DNA of 17,338 bases from JBDREC01 sp043820105 [NCBI: Pseudomonadota bacterium] (GTDB lineage Bacteria > Bdellovibrionota_F > JAHFAK01): positions 1 through 17,338 of the forward strand of contig JBDREC010000005.1 of the NCBI GenBank assembly GCA_043820105.1, given 5' to 3'. Positions within the stretch are counted from its first letter, which is position 1, and every line of letters starts with the position of its first letter. The translations under genes were made by a program, and so were the position numbers. The notes beneath the pieces were generated by a model. The model was given only the letters and a program-made list of their open reading frames with translations. It was not told the origin of the DNA and did no database searches. Of the stretch, positions 13,915-17,338 are shown in pieces.

Positions 13915-15027
13915 ATGGCTAAGATTTTCAATTCAAGAAGTCTAATTATTATCCTTTCAATTTTTATTTTTTTAAATTCTAAAGTTTATACAAATAATTA
14001 TGATAATCAATTTAGTGCTGATAATCAGGACTGGGATGAAGATGACGATTGGGAAGAAGATGATAATTGGGAGAAAGTAGATCAGAAAGATGAACTAGAT
14101 AAGGGAAGAAGGTCATATAAGAACAAAAGATATCAAAAACTTTCTAAAGATATTTCATTCCAAATATTCACAGGGTATCCCATCTTAAACTCTACAATTA
14201 GCCCACAGGAGCTTACAAATGACGAAGAAACTGATATAAACTGGGATCCAAATTCTATGTTCACCCTTGGTATAGCAGGGTCATATAAGGGCATTGGATT
14301 ATCTTTAGAATTCAACATCCCAAACAGTGCACGTGATGAAACTCTATATGGGAATACAGATTATTGGGATCTTCAATTTCACTATTTTCATAGATATTTT
14401 GGTGTGGATTTATTTTATCAAACCTATAGTGGTTTTTATTTAGATAATCCGGCTGACTTTGATTCAAGCTGGGAAGAAGGCGATGCCTTTACTCAAAACT
14501 CCACTATGCATATGTTCACAACTGGAGCTAACCTTTATTATATTCATTCTGAGAAATTTTCAATTAAAGCAGCTTATGAGCAATCAGAAAGACAGATGAA
14601 AAGTGGAGGTTCTTTTTTATTAATGTTTTCAAATCATCTCCTTACCATTAGCAATCCAACATCCCTGATTCCTGAAAATCAACAAGAATACTATGGTGAT
14701 GAGGCATCCTTTTCAGGTGGCAGCTTTTTTACTTCCTCTTTAGCCCCAGGCTATGGCCATATGTTTGTGCATGACATTCTATACTTTGCACCAATTGCAT
14801 TTTTAGGTGGAGGTGTGCAATTTCAAAAATATGACCTGGATTCTGGTAGAATTCAAAAAATAAAGGGAGCATTCAAGTTTAATCCTAATTTTTCACTTGG
14901 ATTAAATGGAGAAAAGTTTTTTACTGGGCTTACAGTTTTAACAAACATGAATTACATTACTTTGGAGCAAGCAGATATACTTTCAATGTCATTTTATATG
15001 AAGTTATATGTTGGAATGAGGTTTTAA
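13915..15027 (+). CDS. Predicted outer-membrane beta-barrel protein with acidic Trp repeats
   Basis: A 370-residue protein. Residues 1-26 form a signal peptide (LIIILSIFIFLNSKVYT). The mature N-terminus carries three tandem hexapeptides, QDWDED, DDWEED and DNWEKV (38-55), then a charged stretch ending near residue 72. The rest is rich in aromatic residues and Gly, with alternating amphipathic strands (FSLEFNIP-like, FHYFHRYFGVDLFYQTYSGF, MSFYMKLYVGMRF), and ends in Phe, consistent with a BAM-assembled barrel. It has no family signature that I recognise. Of two adjacent ATGs (13912, 13915) the second is preferred because it lies 6 bp from AAGGA rather than 3. It stands alone behind a strong promoter, divergent from the LPP20-like operon. 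Confidence 0.72.
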   Translation: MAKIFNSRSLIIILSIFIFLNSKVYTNNYDNQFSADNQDWDEDDDWEEDDNWEKVDQKDELDKGRRSYKNKRYQKLSKDISFQIFTGYPILNSTISPQELTNDEETDINWDPNSMFTLGIAGSYKGIGLSLEFNIPNSARDETLYGNTDYWDLQFHYFHRYFGVDLFYQTYSGFYLDNPADFDSSWEEGDAFTQNSTMHMFTTGANLYYIHSEKFSIKAAYEQSERQMKSGGSFLLMFSNHLLTISNPTSLIPENQQEYYGDEASFSGGSFFTSSLAPGYGHMFVHDILYFAPIAFLGGGVQFQKYDLDSGRIQKIKGAFKFNPNFSLGLNGEKFFTGLTVLTNMNYITLEQADILSMSFYMKLYVGMRF

Positions 15028-15074
15028 TTTCAATTTCCAAATGTAGTCAAATAAAGCTAGACAAAATCTGCAAA

Positions 15075-15103
15075 TTGGTCTATAAAGCCACATCGTTTAT
15101 AAC
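15075..15103 (+). promoter_or_regulatory. Putative sigma-70 promoter of the coiled-coil protein gene
   Basis: TTGGTC (15075-15080), 17-bp spacer, TATAAC (15098-15103), about 45 bp ahead of the start codon at 15148. A reasonable consensus fit between two same-strand genes 120 bp apart. Confidence 0.45.
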
Positions 15104-15147
15104 AAAAGAGTTGAATACTATCATAGTTTAAAAAAAGGAGTTTTAAA

Positions 15148-15633
15148 ATGATGGAAATTACTTTTATTTTTATGGTTGGGTTAATTGTGGGCTTAGTTGT
15201 TGCTAGATTTACTATTGGCTATAATTTTGTAACAAAAAGCAAATTTAATAAACTTAATGAAACTATGAATGATTATAAAAGAGAAATTGAAATAAAAGAT
15301 AGGTTCTTTAATTCACTTAAAGGAGAAGTATCAAGCTCAGCTAAAGAACTTTCAACTCAAGGTGATAAGGTTTATGAAAAATTCCTTATGCTAACTGATA
15401 ATCTTACCGAAATCGGTGATTACATTGAGCTTATGAAAAAATCATATGATTCCATTATGACAAAATTCACAACTTCAGACATCAAAGACGATACAATCAT
15501 TCAGAAAATGCAAAAAATTAAAGAGCTTTCTTTAAAGGTAAATATGGAAATTCCTCCAGAATTTAAAAACCCTGAAGATGAATATATTACTCTTGATGAA
15601 CGCAATGATAACTTTAGAGAAATAAATATTTAA
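15148..15633 (+). CDS. Membrane-anchored coiled-coil protein of unknown function
   Basis: A 161-residue protein with a single N-terminal membrane segment (ITFIFMVGLIVGLVVARFTIG, about 4-24) with no clear cleavage site, so it is probably anchored. Charged, helix-forming sequence with heptad-like hydrophobic spacing follows (about 32-125), then an acidic C-terminal tail from PPEFKNPEDEY. The layout recalls YhcB/DUF1043- or RmuC-type N-terminal anchors with a coiled coil, but no specific family motif was seen and I assign none. The start is well supported by AAGGAG (15135-15140), 7 bp from the ATG; a second ATG follows at once. It precedes the isocitrate dehydrogenase gene by 102 bp and may or may not be co-transcribed. 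Confidence 0.75.
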   Translation: MMEITFIFMVGLIVGLVVARFTIGYNFVTKSKFNKLNETMNDYKREIEIKDRFFNSLKGEVSSSAKELSTQGDKVYEKFLMLTDNLTEIGDYIELMKKSYDSIMTKFTTSDIKDDTIIQKMQKIKELSLKVNMEIPPEFKNPEDEYITLDERNDNFREINI

Positions 15634-15735
15634 TCTCATCACCCATAAGTTTCTTTTCTGTTGATTTTCTTGGTTTGAACTTATACCTTTTCTACTTTCA
15701 AATCTTTTCTTTAAAACTGACTTTTCGGAGGTCTT

Positions 15736-17079
15736 ATGCCTAATTTTAAACATGTAAATATTCCAGAAGGTGACTTAATAAAAATTGAAAATGGCAAACC
15801 ACTTGTAGGAAACAAACCGATAATTGGCTTATTAAGAGGTGATGGCATTGGCCTTGATATTGCTCCAGTAATGCAAGACGTTGTAGAAGCTTCCGTAAAC
15901 AAAGCGTATAATGGTGAAAAAGCAATTGCCTGGGCGCCTATTTATATTGGATTAGAAGGTCTTCAAAAATATAGTGAAGTTTTACCTAATGAAGCAATTG
16001 AAGCTATTCAATATGTGAAAGTTGCAATCAAGGGTCCATTTACGACTCCAATTGGTGAAGAAACACATGTTTGTTTACATTGTGCTCACCAACAATATCA
16101 TGATGGTGTTTGCGATAAATGTGGAAAAGATGATGGTGTTGCAGAAAGATTTAGATCAATTAATGTTGGCTTAAGACAGAAAATGGATCTTTATGCTTGT
16201 GTTAGACCAATTAGATACATTGAAGGTGTTCCTTCTCCAAACAAATATGCAAATAAAGTAAATTTCGTCATTTTCAGAGAAAACATTGAAGATGTCTATG
16301 CAGGTCATGACTTTGAAAAAGGTTCAGAAACAGCACTGGCAATTATTGAATTAATTAAGGAAAAAACTGGACGTCAAATTAGATTAGATTCTGGAATTGG
16401 GGTTAAACCAATCTCAGTTTTTGGTTCAAAAAGATTAATTAAAAAAGCAATTCAATGGGCAATCAGTCAAAACCTTCCTTCAGTAACCCTAGTCCATAAA
16501 GGTAATATCATGAAGTTTACAGAAGGTTCTTTTGCAAAATATGGCTATGAGCTGGCTGAAGATGAATTTAAAGATTATTTTATTTCCGAAAAAACATTAT
16601 GGGATAACTTTGATGGAAAAATGCCAGAAGGAAAACACTTAATCAAAGATAGAATCGCGGATTCAATTTTCCAACAAATACAAACAAGACCTGAAGAATA
16701 TTCTGTGCTTGCTCTCCCAAATCTAAATGGTGATTATTTGTCTGATGCAGCGATTGCCTTAGTTGGTGGACTGGGCCTTGGACCTGGTGCTAATATCGGC
16801 GACGAAGTCGCTTTGTTTGAAGCAACTCATGGAACAGCTCCTAAATATACAGGAATGGACAAAGTCAATCCTGGTTCCTTAATACTTTCCGCAGTTATGA
16901 TGCTAAATCACATGGGCTGGAATGAAGCCGCTGATCTAATCATAAAAGGTCTTGAACAATCAATCAAAGACGGTCATGTAACATACGACCTTGCTCGCCT
17001 AATGAAGGCAGAAGGCAGAGAAGACGTAACAGAAGTTTCTTGTTCTGGATTTGGAAAAGCGATAATTAATCGAATGTAG
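15736..17079 (+). CDS. icd: NADP-type isocitrate dehydrogenase with an inserted CxxC-CxxC segment
   Basis: A 447-residue enzyme oxidising isocitrate to 2-oxoglutarate and CO2. By alignment from memory with E. coli Icd, substrate residues are kept: S141, N143, R147, R157, R181 and Y188 (E. coli S113, N115, R119, R129, R153, Y160), plus VHKGNIMK with K255. Cofactor residues K370-Y371, V377, Y417 and R421 match the NADP-specific set. Odd feature: after KGPFTTPIG (99-107), where E. coli runs almost directly into RSLNVALRQ, there are about 29 extra residues (108-138) holding C113, C116, C126 and C129 as CxxC-X9-CxxC. This looks like a small zinc ribbon beside the substrate serine that AceK phosphorylates in E. 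coli. The ribosome site GGAGG (15727-15731) fixes the start. Confidence 0.95.
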   Translation: MPNFKHVNIPEGDLIKIENGKPLVGNKPIIGLLRGDGIGLDIAPVMQDVVEASVNKAYNGEKAIAWAPIYIGLEGLQKYSEVLPNEAIEAIQYVKVAIKGPFTTPIGEETHVCLHCAHQQYHDGVCDKCGKDDGVAERFRSINVGLRQKMDLYACVRPIRYIEGVPSPNKYANKVNFVIFRENIEDVYAGHDFEKGSETALAIIELIKEKTGRQIRLDSGIGVKPISVFGSKRLIKKAIQWAISQNLPSVTLVHKGNIMKFTEGSFAKYGYELAEDEFKDYFISEKTLWDNFDGKMPEGKHLIKDRIADSIFQQIQTRPEEYSVLALPNLNGDYLSDAAIALVGGLGLGPGANIGDEVALFEATHGTAPKYTGMDKVNPGSLILSAVMMLNHMGWNEAADLIIKGLEQSIKDGHVTYDLARLMKAEGREDVTEVSCSGFGKAIINRM

Positions 17080-17092
17080 AGCTGTTAAACAT

Positions 17093-17113
17093 TTGCCTGA
17101 TTTTGAAAAGGAA
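17093..17113 (+). repeat. 21-bp dispersed repeat, copy 2
   Basis: Identical over 21 bases to the minus strand of 6743-6763 at the right edge of the hairpin element. Here it forms the left stem and loop of the hairpin after icd. Identity stops on both sides. Confidence 0.8.
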
Positions 17114-17120
17114 ATCGGGC
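17095..17120 (+). terminator. Hairpin after isocitrate dehydrogenase, possible terminator
   Basis: GCCTGATTT (17095-17103) and AAATCGGGC (17112-17120) pair over 9 bp with one G-U pair and an 8-base loop, 15 bases after the stop codon. The following sequence is AT-rich but has no clean T-run, so intrinsic termination is uncertain. Much of the hairpin coincides with the 21-bp dispersed repeat. Confidence 0.4.
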
Positions 17121-17338
17121 CAATATTTAAATATAAAGAAGGATAAATAATTAACAGTCTTAATAATACATCAAGATGTGTATTTTTGGCTCATCTCCAT
17201 TTTGAGTACCCACCAAGAATAATTATTCTGAAAATATAAAACACTGTTCTATCTATTCCATGATATTAAAATTGAAATAAATATTTCTATACATGAAACC
17301 ATTGGATTAATCTTAGGATTATGATTATGATTAGGATT

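Larger units (their letters stand above)
17080..17338. other. Non-coding 3' flank of isocitrate dehydrogenase up to the window edge
   Basis: No gene is supported in these 259 bases. They contain a hairpin just after the stop codon, a 14-bp perfect palindrome AGAATAATTATTCT (17216-17229), and at the very end a short tandem hexamer (GATTAT, GATTAT, GATTAG, GATT) that may continue beyond the window. Confidence 0.6.

Noticed and set aside
15532-15902. Minus-strand open frames across the start of icd
   Set aside because: They overlap the icd start, its ribosome site and coding region; composition matches antisense of real genes.

Overview
The window is an AT-rich, densely coded stretch of a Gram-negative bacterial chromosome. 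The Gram-negative call rests on several signal-peptide proteins, two likely outer-membrane beta-barrels ending in Phe, a lipoprotein and a PEGA-domain envelope protein. The citrate synthase is closest to the eukaryotic (mitochondrial) type and the aconitase is the short, roughly 640-residue form. With an HD-GYP regulator and a good sigma-54 promoter, this suggests the former Deltaproteobacteria (Desulfobacterota, SAR324 or Bdellovibrionota-like). That placement is inference and no marker gene in the window settles it. No tRNA, rRNA, CRISPR array, transposase or phage gene was seen.

Layout. 1-150: fifteen perfect copies of a 7-bp repeat beside the promoter of an IHF/HU gene. 253-2603 (+): IHF/HU protein, then a GAF/HD-GYP regulator. 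2621-3568 (-): DNA polymerase III delta subunit, divergent from a small beta-barrel protein (3659-4177, +). 4166-6404 (-): a glycolytic pair, gap then pgk, separated by a second, GC-rich heptamer repeat. 6405-6856: a 452-bp gap holding a 217-bp hairpin element with 32-bp perfect terminal inverted repeats, probably a MITE-like element. 6857-8161 (+): citrate synthase. 8325-9095 (+): an unrecognised exported Cys-containing protein behind a near-consensus sigma-54 promoter. 13775 to 9080 (-): a tight four-gene unit of LPP20-like lipoprotein, thioredoxin-fold protein, PEGA protein and aconitase. 13915-15027 (+): a larger beta-barrel protein with acidic Trp repeats, behind a consensus sigma-70 promoter. 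15148-15633 (+): a membrane-anchored coiled-coil protein. 15736-17079 (+): NADP-type isocitrate dehydrogenase with an inserted CxxC...CxxC segment. 17080-17338: no gene; a hairpin, a palindrome and the start of a short tandem repeat.

How the genes fit together. Citrate synthase, aconitase and isocitrate dehydrogenase make up the whole oxidative branch from oxaloacetate plus acetyl-CoA to 2-oxoglutarate. They lie within about 10 kb but in three transcription units, next to two lower-glycolysis enzymes, so this is a central-carbon neighbourhood interleaved with envelope genes. The points most worth following up are the putative zinc-binding insertion beside the substrate serine of isocitrate dehydrogenase, the long hairpin element and its 21-bp relative 10 kb away, and the two unrelated heptamer arrays.
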